This document shows, piece by piece, positions 51,749 to 61,150 of a stretch of DNA of 64,000 nucleotides. A program made the position numbers and the translations under genes. Origin of the DNA: Steinernema hermaphroditum (Eukaryota; Nematoda; Chromadorea; Rhabditida; Steinernematidae); the NCBI GenBank assembly GCA_030435675.1, contig CM059622.1, positions 4,464,001-4,528,000 on the forward strand, written 5' to 3'. The notes beneath the pieces are model-generated. The model searched no databases. It saw nothing but the letters and a program-made list of their open reading frames with translations, and was not told the DNA's origin. The stretch's first letter is position 1. Every line of letters starts with the position of its first letter.

Positions 51749-52187
51749 TTAGCATCCTCCAATGGATCCCTCGCTGCACATGATTCCCATGCGGTCATAG
51801 AGGAAAGGCGAAAGGTCGTTATCGATGATGACACGGAACCATCCTTCTCCTTCGTACTTTCCCTTGGTCTCCTTGGCGGGAACCCAGTCTCCGGCAGCAT
51901 TCTGCTTCCACGTTTTGAAGGTCCAGTGCTTCGAGTTGCAGTTCGTTCCTTGGATCTGTAAATGCACCACAGTAAGCTACTGGCGATCCCCGCAATCAAC
52001 AGACCTTGATGTCACGGTCTCCCTTTCCGTTGAAAGTGATCTGCTCGGACTGCTGCTTGATGGAAGGAATGAAGATCTGGAAACGGAAGGGCGTCTCGGT
52101 GCGGGAGCGCACCTTCACGTTGATCTTGCAGGCCTCGAGGCCGACAACAAGCAGAAGACAGAAAAGGGCGAAAATTTGCACTCGCAT
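51749..52187 (-). CDS. Small secreted protein of unknown function
   Basis: Two exons (52005-52187 and 51749-51955) give 129 residues. Signal peptide MRVQIFALFCLLLVVGLEA is followed by a mature domain of about 110 residues with four cysteines (ACKINV; TNCNS; IMCSEG; GGC at the C-terminus), alternating hydrophobic strands (FRFQIFIP, WFRVIIDNDLSPF) and a WTFKTWKQ segment, suggesting a beta-rich fold held by disulphides. An acceptor (GATCTCTCCAG) lies 5 nt upstream of the ATG, and AATAAA follows about 40 nt past the stop. The intron has a weak donor (GTCTGT). I do not recognise the family; it has the look of nematode-restricted secreted proteins. Not a transthyretin-like protein by motif. Confidence 0.85.
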
Positions 52188-52699
52188 GATGACTGGAGAG
52201 ATCAGTGGAGCAGTGCCGTCATTTAAAGGCGATAAGTGGGTTAAGGGGTGCGTGCGCGTTTGAAAATCTGTTACGGTTACCTAAATCGATCAAGAAGATG
52301 AGAAGATGAACTTTGTGAGAATATCGGCAAATGTTAAGGTGCGCAAAGTGCACGAATATTGCTGTCCTCCTCCTTCTAAACACATTTCAATTCGAGCAGC
52401 TGTTTATCATAGCTGGCGCATAAGCTCAAATCAAAGAATATCGAGGTTATATGGATTAGCTGAGATCAACAGAACAGACAATATGGAAAACGGATATAAA
52501 ATCACCGGTGATAGGAGTCATTTGAAGGACTTCTTTGTGATTTTCTAGGCCATCATGACTAATTTATAAATGTGCATCGAGGTAAGAACCTTCCTACACA
52601 GTAGGTTGCATAAAATCTGTCAATATGACGTGCGTTTGCCTTTGGAAGTAATGAAAGCTACTGTAAGTGATAAGCTGATCCTGACAAGCGAGCCAGCAT
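52188..52699. other. Spacer, no gene seen
   Basis: The first 100 nt are the likely promoter of the secreted-protein gene (TTTAAA at about 52222). Remaining frames are AT-rich and motif-free. Confidence 0.4.
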
Positions 52700-52771
52700 G
52701 GGGGTATAGCTCAGGGGTAGAGCGCTCGCTTAGCATGCGAGAGGGCTGGGGTTCGAATCCCCATACCTCCA
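52700..52771 (+). tRNA. tRNA-Ala (anticodon AGC)
   Basis: Folds as a full cloverleaf: acceptor GGGGGTA pairs with TACCTCC (one G-T), D arm GCTC-AGGGGTA-GAGC, anticodon stem CTCGC/GCGAG with loop TTAGCAT, T arm TGGGG-TTCGAAT-CCCCA, discriminator A. A box TAGCTCAGGGG and B box GGTTCGAATCC are intact. A T-run (about 52782-52794) serves as the pol III terminator. No intron. Confidence 0.97.
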
Positions 52772-53347
52772 GAAACGTTTTGCTTTTTTTTTTTGCTTTC
52801 CATTTATTGAACAAACGATGATATATGTTTGCTTCCATGGTATATGAAGAGTTAACTCCAAAGCGTTTTGATATAAAAGTACGTTATCATCAGATGAATT
52901 TCTTTGTGCTTTTATAAAAGTGTGGCTGTATCCTAGCTCAGTTTAGCTGGAGTTCGCCCACAATTTATATCATGCATCAGTACGCAACATTTCAGATCTG
53001 TCACTTTCATACCTGTACGTGTGACCGCGAAAATTCGCTTTTTGCACGTCTGCGTTTTTGTGCTTCATGCATTGACACCTTATCTGCTGACCCATTTGCA
53101 CGAGAGAGACGAACTCTCTGAACGACGTCTCTTCTTACCTGCGACATTGACGGCCAAGTGGCAAGCTTTCACTCCTCAATTTACCTAACCTCATGTACTC
53201 AATCCACATGGAGGTTAGGAGAAATGAGGGGTGAACACTTGCAACCATCGAGCATTAGGAGCATCTAAAGTATGTCACATGCCCAGAAAACTCCAGAAAA
53301 TACAATGACTCAGAAGTTATAAATATATTTTATCAGAATTAAATGCG
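52772..53347. other. Spacer between tRNA-Ala and ferrochelatase
   Basis: Contains the pol III T-run and an imperfect inverted repeat near 53157-53240 (CAAGCTTTCACTCCTCAATTT facing AAATGAGGGGTGAACACTTG) spaced by about 35 nt, with further pairing through TACCTAACCTCATG and CATGGAGGTTAGGA. No gene seen. Confidence 0.5.
53155..53245. repeat. Short inverted repeat
   Basis: Left arm GTGGCAAGCTTTCACTCCTC..., right arm ...GAGGGGTGAACACTTGCAAC, with inner arms CCTAACCTCATG and CATGGAGGTTAGG. Together they would form an imperfect hairpin of about 40 bp. It could be a small MITE-like relic. Confidence 0.45.
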
Positions 53348-55142
53348 TTAATTTTCGAAGTTGACCAGCTGCTTAGAGACGACATCGGCCAGTACTCTGA
53401 TTCCCGCGGCTGAGTCGTTGAGGCAGGGAATGTACACGAAGTGTTCGCCTTCGTGTGCCCTAAGGAGAAACGTTTTAAAGGTCTGGCAAGGTCAACATAC
53501 AAAAATTGGTCTTTGACGTCCATTTCGAGCTCTTCAAGGGTCTCAAGACAGTCGCTGCTGAATCCAGGGGCCACCATAGCCATCTTCTTGATGCCCGATC
53601 TGAACCCAGCGGCCGTACAGTGGTGGTGCTTAGAATATCTCTTACTTGGCCAACTCAACGGTCAAATCCTCTGTGTAGGGCTTCAGCCACTCCAAGTGAC
53701 CCAGTCGTGACTGGAACGAGGTGACGAGATCAGCGCTGGTGACACCACCGTCAGCCAAACGCTTCTTCAGCAATTCGGTTGTTTCGTGGCACTGATGTCC
53801 ATAGGGATCGCCTTTTTCTTGGTATCCGAGCGGAATGCCATGATAGGTCAGGACGATGACTTCAACGTCACCGTTCTTTTTGATGCCGTCTTCGATAGTG
53901 GTGGCGATGGTGTCAATAAAGACTGCGTTACGGTAGTAGGCAGGGACCGTGCGGATGGCCATCTGGTGACGTTGTTTAAGAAGTGCTTCGAAGGCCTGAA
54001 GTGGGTAAACTTAGGCACATTGCGGTGGGCCGTTCGCTTGGGATAGAACCTTGTATTTGTTAGGAGAGGTTTGGCTATGCCATCTTGTGGAAAAGAGTAT
54101 ACCACGAAAGAGCTGATAGAGGAGTAGGAACGCACGTAACATGATGGAATGCCTCTTCATGATAATGAAAATTGCTTTCATCACGATATTGCTGGCCAAG
54201 AGATATCGTGGTTTAGCTACTAATCTTCCTTTCGAGGAGATCTAGCATGAATATAACAGTCCCAGCTTATCTATCTTAAGGAGCTAGAGTCAGGGAGAGA
54301 TTATAGATTCTACGTGAAGCGTTTAAGGCGCCTCTAAATCTAGATTAAGCCAATACAATTGGCCGTAAACATTCTTAAATGCCTATGCCTAGGTTACTGT
54401 GCTTGGATGTTCATGAAGAACTCACTAAAAATTCACTACAGTAACTCTCATTTTCTCTAGTATATTCGGACACCCTTACCGCATCGCACATGGAGGCGGT
54501 TGTCGTGGCTGAATATTGTGGGTAGAGCGGGAAGAGCACAAGACGGTCACAGCCGGCCTTCTGCAGCTCGGCGATTCCGTCGGCGATCGAGGGTTCTCCA
54601 TAGCGGAAGGCCCAGTTGACGACCACTTCGTTTCCCTCGGCTTCAAGAGCCTTCTGAAGGTCACTCGCCTGGTTCCGGCTGATCGTCCTCAAAGGTGACT
54701 CGTCCTTTTCCGTGTTCCAGATGGCTCTAAAGGCAAGGATGTGTTGGCTGGCACCAGCGTTCTGCCTACTTGTAACACTTTCCCTTTTTGAAGGGTCTGA
54801 AGGGGAGGATGAAGAGATAGAGGATCGGGTACCAGATGGCCCTCGGAACTTCGATTATCTAAATCACCCCCATGTGCACTTTGCACCCAAAGGTAACTCA
54901 CTCTTTTGTCGAGCAGAAACTGTGAAAGGTATCTTCGCATAGGCCAATAGGTGTAGCCACTTGGTGTTCCGGTATTGGTGAGGAGGATACCGATCTTCGG
55001 CTTGGGCGGTAGTTTGATCTGAAGTTCAGAGAGTGAACGCTTTCTTGGAGTTTGAACTTACCAGCTGTCCGCCGGACTGCTCCAGAAGGAGCTTCGCTCG
55101 TTCCGCCAGCACTCCCATCGCGCGTCGTGTGAAACTAACCAT
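53348..55142 (-). CDS. Bacterial-type ferrochelatase (protoporphyrin IX iron-inserting enzyme)
   Basis: Inserts ferrous iron into protoporphyrin IX, the last step of haem synthesis, normally at the inner mitochondrial membrane in eukaryotes. Exons (minus): 55062-55142, 54902-55018, 54779-54858, 54480-54726, 53646-53995, 53501-53599, 53348-53459; 361 residues. Motifs in order: KIGILLTNTGTPSG; MRRYLSQFLLDKR; IIEVPRAIWYPIL; IWNTEKDESPLRTISR; NWAFRYGEPSIADGI; LVLFPLYPQYSATTTAS; LTYHGIPLGYQEKGDPYG with the catalytic histidine at about 227; FQSRLGHLEWLKPYT; VAPGFSSDCLETLEE with the catalytic glutamate at about 311; YIPCLNDS near the end. The wording (EKDESP, WAFRYGxPSI, DCLETLEE) is that of alpha-proteobacterial HemH, not of animal ferrochelatase, and the animal C-terminal extension is absent. 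The basic N-terminus (MVSFTRRAMGVLAERAKLLL) could target mitochondria. Six introns show it is a resident gene. It differs from nematode ferrochelatase-like proteins that have lost the active site. Confidence 0.95.
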
Positions 55143-55313
55143 TTCGCCGCCACAAAAACCCCCGGCACGTAATCAGCGATGGCTCCACGCACTTCTAAGC
55201 CGTGCCCTTATCAGCGTTACATGCATAGCAAGAAGCAGAAGATAATATGATGCAAGAAGATGCGTTTTATGAATAGAATCTCCAAAAATCAACAAAACAG
55301 CCGTTTTAACCCT

Positions 55314-56575
55314 TCAGAACTTGTCCTTGCGAAACACAACAACGGTGGAAGTGACACCAACGCGTCCCCCGAAGGAGATCGTGTGGTTCGCGGCCACTTC
55401 CGTTTCGAACTCCAGATCTTCGCATTCAAACAGCTCGACCAGTTCCTCTCTAAAATGTGGCGACGCCAAAGATTACGCACACAAAGTGATATCACCATTA
55501 CTTACTTCGTGAAGTTACACGAGCAGATGATGAAGTATCGCGGTCCTGTGGTCATGTCGGCCATGTCGTTGGACTTCATGAACGCGACGATCGAATTTCG
55601 GTAGTTTCTGAGGCGCTCATTCCGGTCTCCAGCCAAGCTTATCGCGTCCCATGTGCCTTTGTCGAGGACGACATCGAATCGGTCGCGGAGCTCTTCGTCG
55701 GGCTCCGTTTTGAGTAGATCGCCGACGCGAAATTCGATCTCAACTTCGCCGTCGTAGTCATCTTGCTCGGCGAGGTGCTTCGAGAGTTCGATCGAGCCCT
55801 CGGAGTAGTCGATGCCGGCCAAGTTCGTGAAACCCTTCTCGCGCTGAAATGGACGGATTAGTCACTGCTGAGAGGTGGAGAAGTGAAAAAACGGTCGGCG
55901 AAAACGGAACGCAAACAATCAGGCCGAAAACCATTTGGCGATCGCGGTCAAACTACAGCGCGGGAAAATCGATGCGGAGCAAGAACAAAACTCGAATCTT
56001 TCGGGGTTGCGATCGTGAATTTATTTCTTCACTAGACAGCGACATGCAGAGTGATGATATTGATGTCGCAGGATCAGAATGAACGCTGACAGCCTCCAAA
56101 ACTTGAATCAGTCACAGAATATCACAGAATTTCGATATAATACTGTGGTTTGTGTTGACTGTCTATACGCAGCGACTGACAAAGACACCGTCTGTCATTC
56201 TCGTCTGGTAGACGCATCCGCGGCGGGGGGAAGAAATTCAAAAATGGGAACTGACCAATCTCCGAAGCATTGATCCGTTTCCCGTGCCCACATCGAGAAT
56301 CACGGATTCTTTGTCGATCTTCTCTTCCAGGAGAAACTTTATTATTCGATTTTCGGCCGACCGCCCGAACCACACTTCACCTTCGTCGCCGTTCTCGTTG
56401 AAGTTTGACAGTTCCAGGTTGTAGCGGTTGTCCCAGCTAAAACAGTGGACCTTAGCATCGGACCTTCACTTTTGCAATGCACATTGCGGCCTAGAAGTTC
56501 ACAAAAAGCAACTCACAATTCCTTAGTTCCCAGCGCCGAGTCGAACTGCTCTTCTTCGCCTTCACAATCGCTCAT
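55314..56575 (-). CDS. EEF1AKMT2/METTL10-type protein-lysine methyltransferase
   Basis: Class I SAM-dependent enzyme; family members methylate a lysine of translation elongation factor eEF1A in the cytosol. Exons (minus): 56517-56575, 56256-56436, 55506-55843, 55314-55449; 237 residues. Acidic N-terminus, then [13 protein letters not shown] and [13 protein letters not shown] (family N-terminal signature), motif [14 protein letters not shown], motif [17 protein letters not shown], a post-II FRVGDLL, and [14 protein letters not shown], which is nearly identical in human EEF1AKMT2 (DKGTFDAISL). The C-terminal strand is TISFGGRVG. An acceptor (GATTTTCAG) lies 6 nt before the ATG. Intron 2 is 412 nt; the others are 56-80 nt. 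The stop is only about 170 nt upstream of the ferrochelatase ATG on the same strand, so the pair may be co-transcribed. Substrate is by family analogy. Confidence 0.92.
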
Positions 56576-57192
56576 ATTCGCCTGAAAATCGAAGAAATGA
56601 TAGAAGAGATAGGCAACACAACAGATAGTTGATTCCACATATCAAAAAGGAAATAAATGAGGCGCGGGAAGAGTCATACAACCCGGTGAGATTACCGATT
56701 CGGCGCCACCCACGCAGGAGGAACAAAACAGGATATTCATGTAAATGCCAGTTCGCCTACGCCTCCTTGAAAACACCAAGAGCGTTGGTTTATTTTGCTA
56801 GGCTTAACCGCGACCGAGAAGAAAATAAAGAGAGAATAACTATCTTCTGGGATCTACCGTAATGCAGTCACTACACCAAACTAAATAAGGAAATATTTTA
56901 TCTACATACAGTGAACATCAACATCATAAAAATGTACAGAGAATAGGGAATATAGAGCTCTAGATTTGACCATTTTATATGTTTAGCACATATTTTCGCA
57001 TATCTTGTTGACCACGGCATATGAACGTGAAAGACACTTATAAAGTAAAGAAATACACATATGGTGAGCAGAGCTTGTGAAAGATAGTGGAGTTGCAACA
57101 GGTAGACGCTTCTATGGTGAAAGGAATGAGAGAGAGCTGCTTGGGTCGTTCCAGCGACACACAGAGATTCTTGGATTTCAACAGATGCGGGA
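56576..57192. other. Spacer with JmjC gene 3' end
   Basis: 3' flank of the demethylase gene (AT-rich, 56880-57192) and 5' flank of the methyltransferase gene. No gene seen. Confidence 0.4.
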
Positions 57193-59929
57193 CTAGGAAG
57201 TATTGTTGTTTTGTTCAGCAGAATACGGCGAATATTGTGAGGTGACTGCCACGGGTTTGAGAAGGACACGCTGGTGAGGCTGGACGGACCCTGACACTGC
57301 ATGTGGGCGTTGGGTAGTTAGCCGAAAGACTTGAGGTGCCGAACCAGTTCCGTTGGCGAGAGGCTTAGCCAGCTTCCCGATTCGGATGAGCTGTCGGATG
57401 GGCGCAGTGGAGATTTGAGGTGGAGACGTCTTGGCCACAGATGGAGGCGAGGAAGTGCATGACTTGGCGGTGATAGGCACTAATGGCACAGAAGATGTAG
57501 ACGGCTTCTGAGATTCGACTATTGAAAGAAGAGATCCGGTGACTCCAGACGAGGAAGCTATGGATTCGACGTCGACATTGGTTCTGAGGTGTGGAGGCGG
57601 GAGCGAAGCAGAAGACGGCGCGATTCGTGGAGGCGAAGGAGTTTCTTCCTTCCGGACGCCGGCTTCTAGATGCACAGCTACTTGAGGCACGGTCATGTGG
57701 ATGGATGACGCTTGAAGTGCGAGTGGTGATGACGGCTTGTGTCGTTCCACGGGAGAAGTGGGCTTGATAGGCGATATTGGAGCCATGATTACTGGGTTCG
57801 AGACGGGCTGGAGAGTGACGGGGTTCGAAAGTAGGACCTTCTTGACTTTGTCGGGCTTTTCGTGGTTTTCTGCTGGACCTACTTGGGCAGCGCGCTTTCT
57901 TAGGCGTTTCTGTAACAGCATATTGTATGTGATCTAATTAGTGATTCGCTTGCCTTGTACTTCCCGTACTCGTTCCTCAAATTCTCAGTTAGCTGACCGT
58001 ACGAGGGATGAACGAGGGCATATGGCGATTTCTGAATAACAAATCAAAGATTGGCCACGATGTAGCTCAGCTTACCGCTTCTAGCTTATCCCATCTTCTC
58101 AATTCGCTGATCAACGTCTGCATCCCATGTTCGATGTTCTTAGGCAATCTCGTGTCCGACTTACGGCACTTCCTCACCATCTGGAGAATGATACTCGCAG
58201 CGTAGCGATTGCACAATTCGAACGATGGATATCGGAATCGCACGTTTATCTTTTGTTCTTCTTCTAGGCTGTTTATCATAATCTGCATCTTGAGATTTTG
58301 AGAATGAAGGAAGTTTCCACCGAACACGAGGGAATCCACAGGAGTGTAGACGGCATGGATCCATCCACTTGGGATGAGAAGGGTTTCGCCCTCTTTCACA
58401 ACAACCTAAATCCACTGATTAACGCCTAGATAAGTTGGTCGATGGTTACCCGATAAGTTTTGACGCCTTCTTGGTCGCCCAAAAAGTTCTCGTGCCTCGA
58501 CGGAGACAATTGATGCTGGTGGTAGATGGCGATGTTCTCCTTAGTGGGCTCGATGATGTAGAAGATCTTCTCCCCCTTGAACACGTTGTACCACACACTT
58601 GATCCACCGAAGTCGATATGGTAGTCGGTAAAGGAGCCACCCATGCCAGCGAGGCAGAACAGAGCGACATCTGGTCGAGCTTTCTGGTGTTCATCGTATG
58701 GATCGTAGTTCTCCGTCGCTCGATTGTGATGCTTTATCCACTTCAGCTCATCGGTAAAGTCATTTTCTAGAAAATTCGGTGGTCAGAAAGAGATACATCG
58801 AAGCAGTTAGGAGATATGACCTTGGTCTTTCCAATTACAATGAACTTTTTGGAAGCGGCGGATAAGGCGATGTAACTTCTGTTTCAAGGTCATTACTTAC
58901 CCCTGTGCAAATGCTTGTAAGCAGTGTGCATCACTTCTGGCCAGAATCTGTGCACCCAAGAGATCTCTCCAACTACTGAAGGTGGAGCGATGAGATCGGC
59001 CATCTCTGGACAGGTTGAGAACTCCAGGCTGAGAATATTATACAGTCGGTCGCGGTTATTGCTTTCGAAGAGATCAAGGAATCTGCCCAAAGTCATTGGA
59101 TACGTATTCTGAGCGTACACATCAATAGTATCAACGGATCTATTACGGCCTGAAAAAACGACTGATGTAATTTTTCAGGACTTATTCATACCCATGATTT
59201 TCACGACATCAGCTAGTCCAAAACCGCTCCCCGGAACCTTCATCCCCAAGCCTTCCTTGTTCTTGATCTTGTATGGAATGCTCCACACCTCATCCGGGCT
59301 GAAGTCCTTTTGTAACTCGTGACCGTTCTCGAGAATTTTGACCATTCCTGGGGGAGGCTCGGGATAATCCTTTTCCCGCAAAACGAACTCGTCCACCCAT
59401 TTTGGTGTTCCAGTTTGAGGCTTTAGATGATCGACGTTCGCTTTGTAGAACTCGAAGCGATGGCGGTTGGCTATTTTCCTGGCTGCAAAATCAAACTTTG
59501 CATTCTTTATGGGCTGTAAACAGGCGTACGTATTGACGGCCCGTGCTGGGGAAGGCACGAAGGACAGTGATACTTGTCGATTATCAAAATCTCCCATTCT
59601 TCGATCTCGACGCATCTAAATCGTCCAGGAAACGTCAACAAACAGCAATATGCTGCTTACGAGTAGTGATACCACTTCTCACACACATCGCAGCAAATCC
59701 AATCGCGGCGCATGTCTTCATCGTCTTCAGAAGGCGACGGAGATGTCGACGATGAAGGCCTGAAAGGCGAAACCCGAATAACTACGAGCAAGTTCATCTG
59801 CACTTACGTCTTCTCCTGGACACGCTTCACTATCTTGCAAACAGGGGCCTCACAGGCCGCTTCTTGTGGCTGGTCCGGCGTCTCCTCATTTTCGTCGACA
59901 TTTCGCGCTTTCTTCAGCGGCTGTGCCAT
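57193..59929 (-). CDS. jmjd-1.2: KDM7-family PHD/JmjC histone demethylase
   Basis: Nuclear Fe(II)/2-oxoglutarate oxygenase; family members bind H3K4me3 through a PHD finger and demethylate H3K9me2/H3K27me2. Exons (minus): 59808-59929, 59661-59759, 59530-59615, 59192-59482, 58901-59149, 58450-58766, 58076-58405, 57954-58031, 57193-57909; 762 residues. PHD finger at about 25-100 ([15 protein letters not shown], then KYHCPSC and HGPS). Linker with [18 protein letters not shown]. JmjC at about 250-440: [17 protein letters not shown] gives iron ligands H332 and D334, [11 protein letters not shown] the 2-oxoglutarate lysine region, and [20 protein letters not shown] supplies H405. C-terminal 240 residues are Ser/Pro-rich and disordered. 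The last intron (57910-57953) is GC-AG. An acceptor (TGATTACAG) sits about 29 nt before the ATG, consistent with trans-splicing. The first PHD zinc pair is not standard (C-EAPV-C before a Ser-rich insert). Symbol by similarity to the C. elegans KDM7 member. Confidence 0.93.
57910..57953 (-). other. GC-AG intron in the JmjC gene
   Basis: Donor AAG|GCAAGC, acceptor CTGTTACAG, 44 nt. Needed to keep frame between YGKYK and KRLRKR; no GT donor nearby gives an open frame. Confidence 0.8.
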
Positions 59930-60210
59930 GCACACAGGCAGTAACAACTTGAAAGACCTGTAATCAGAGAGAAACAAATGACGCACGAGCCGCTAAGCGG
60001 TAAATAACTCGACGTCTCCCCAGCCAACCTACTCGTTCTCTCCAGCACGTAGAGCGTCGACGGGTTGACACAAACAGTCGCTCAGCAGCCCGTCGCCGAC
60101 TATTGGCAGGGTGACAATTACTTACAATTCAGAGAGATCGCTGCAAGACGCGCAGCTGTGGATCAAGTGGATTTTATTGGATCTGCTGTTAACTATGGCA
60201 ATTTCAGGGC

Positions 60211-61140
60211 TTATTTGGCCAAATGACGGTTGATGATATCGTCGAGAAGGGCTTCCAGCGTATCGTTCGTCCCCTTCAGCTCCGCGATGACCTGCTTCGA
60301 CCACTTGAAGTACTCGTGCACTCGGCGTTTGTCCCAGCCGATGGGTGTGGCGCGTTCCAGATCACGAAGATTGTAGAGTTTGTCGGCGAGATGGACGAGT
60401 TTGGCCTGAAGATTAGCATGCAAAGAAGCTCAGAGCTCTGAAGGCTCACCTTGTGCGAGTGTTTGGAAGCGTTGTCGATCTGCGCCTGCTTCCTGGCGTG
60501 CTTCGGCTGAGATTTATCGTCGGTGCATTCGCGGACAATCTTGCAGATCTGAAAATCACTGATTTACGAGGAAAGAAGAAGCGGCGGATTTACCTCATCG
60601 CCGAAGAGCTCCTTGATCTCATCGAAAGTAGCCTTCGTATCCTCGACGGTGTCGTGGAGAATGGCAGCAGCTAGCGTGGCAGCATCGGACACCTTGGCCT
60701 CGTCGGAAAGAATGTAGGCGACTCCTGAAACACAACATAGAAACCAAGAATCGGACTTCCTGTTCCACCGCATCAAACTCCAGATACATTTCAGTGATCA
60801 CCCCCTATCAAACCAGTTCTGCAATCGATTCCAATGACGCCTTTTAAAAATCAAAAAGTCAAACGTCACATTTAATAAAATCTCTGTTTTGAACACGCAT
60901 ACCTAGAGGATGATTGATGTACGGTGTTCCGGAAACGTCTTTGCGTTTCTGATGGCGATGGCGTCGCGCGGCGTAGTCGGCCGCCTTGAGCACCAGATGC
61001 AGGTCGGCTGGCCCGCCGTGGTTGGAGGAATCACTCGGAGCATCTGGAGGACCTGGATAGGCCGGCGGAGGCAGATCCGGGTAGAGGCTTCCGTTCTTGT
61101 CGTCAAAGGGCGCCGAAGACTTCATGGGACAGTCGCTCAT
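60211..61140 (-). CDS. MESH1-type HD-domain hydrolase (ppGpp/NADPH phosphatase)
   Basis: Metazoan SpoT homologue (HDDC3 family): a manganese-dependent hydrolase removing the 3' phosphate group of ppGpp in vitro and of NADPH in cells, cytosolic. Exons (minus): 60903-61140, 60594-60724, 60450-60548, 60211-60405; 220 residues. HD motifs: [24 protein letters not shown] (key histidine 61), [11 protein letters not shown] (HD pair at about 103-104), [14 protein letters not shown], and [15 protein letters not shown] with the fourth metal-site aspartate; ending in [17 protein letters not shown]. All metal and catalytic positions are kept. A Pro-rich extension of about 35 residues ([13 protein letters not shown]) precedes the domain, making it longer than the human protein (about 180). 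CGTTTTCAG abuts the ATG, a clear trans-splice acceptor. AATAAA lies about 33 nt past the stop, and the JmjC gene starts about 280 nt downstream. Confidence 0.94.
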
Positions 61141-61150
61141 CTGAAAACGA
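61132..61150 (-). promoter_or_regulatory. Trans-splice acceptor at the MESH1 start codon
   Basis: GTTCGTTTTCAG immediately followed by ATG on the minus strand. An in-frame extension upstream exists but is basic, lacks family similarity and would read through the acceptor, so the spliced start is preferred. Confidence 0.6.

Noticed and set aside
53348..55142. Bacterial contamination as source of the ferrochelatase
   Set aside because: Six short nematode-type introns with TTTCAG-like acceptors and native genes on both sides.
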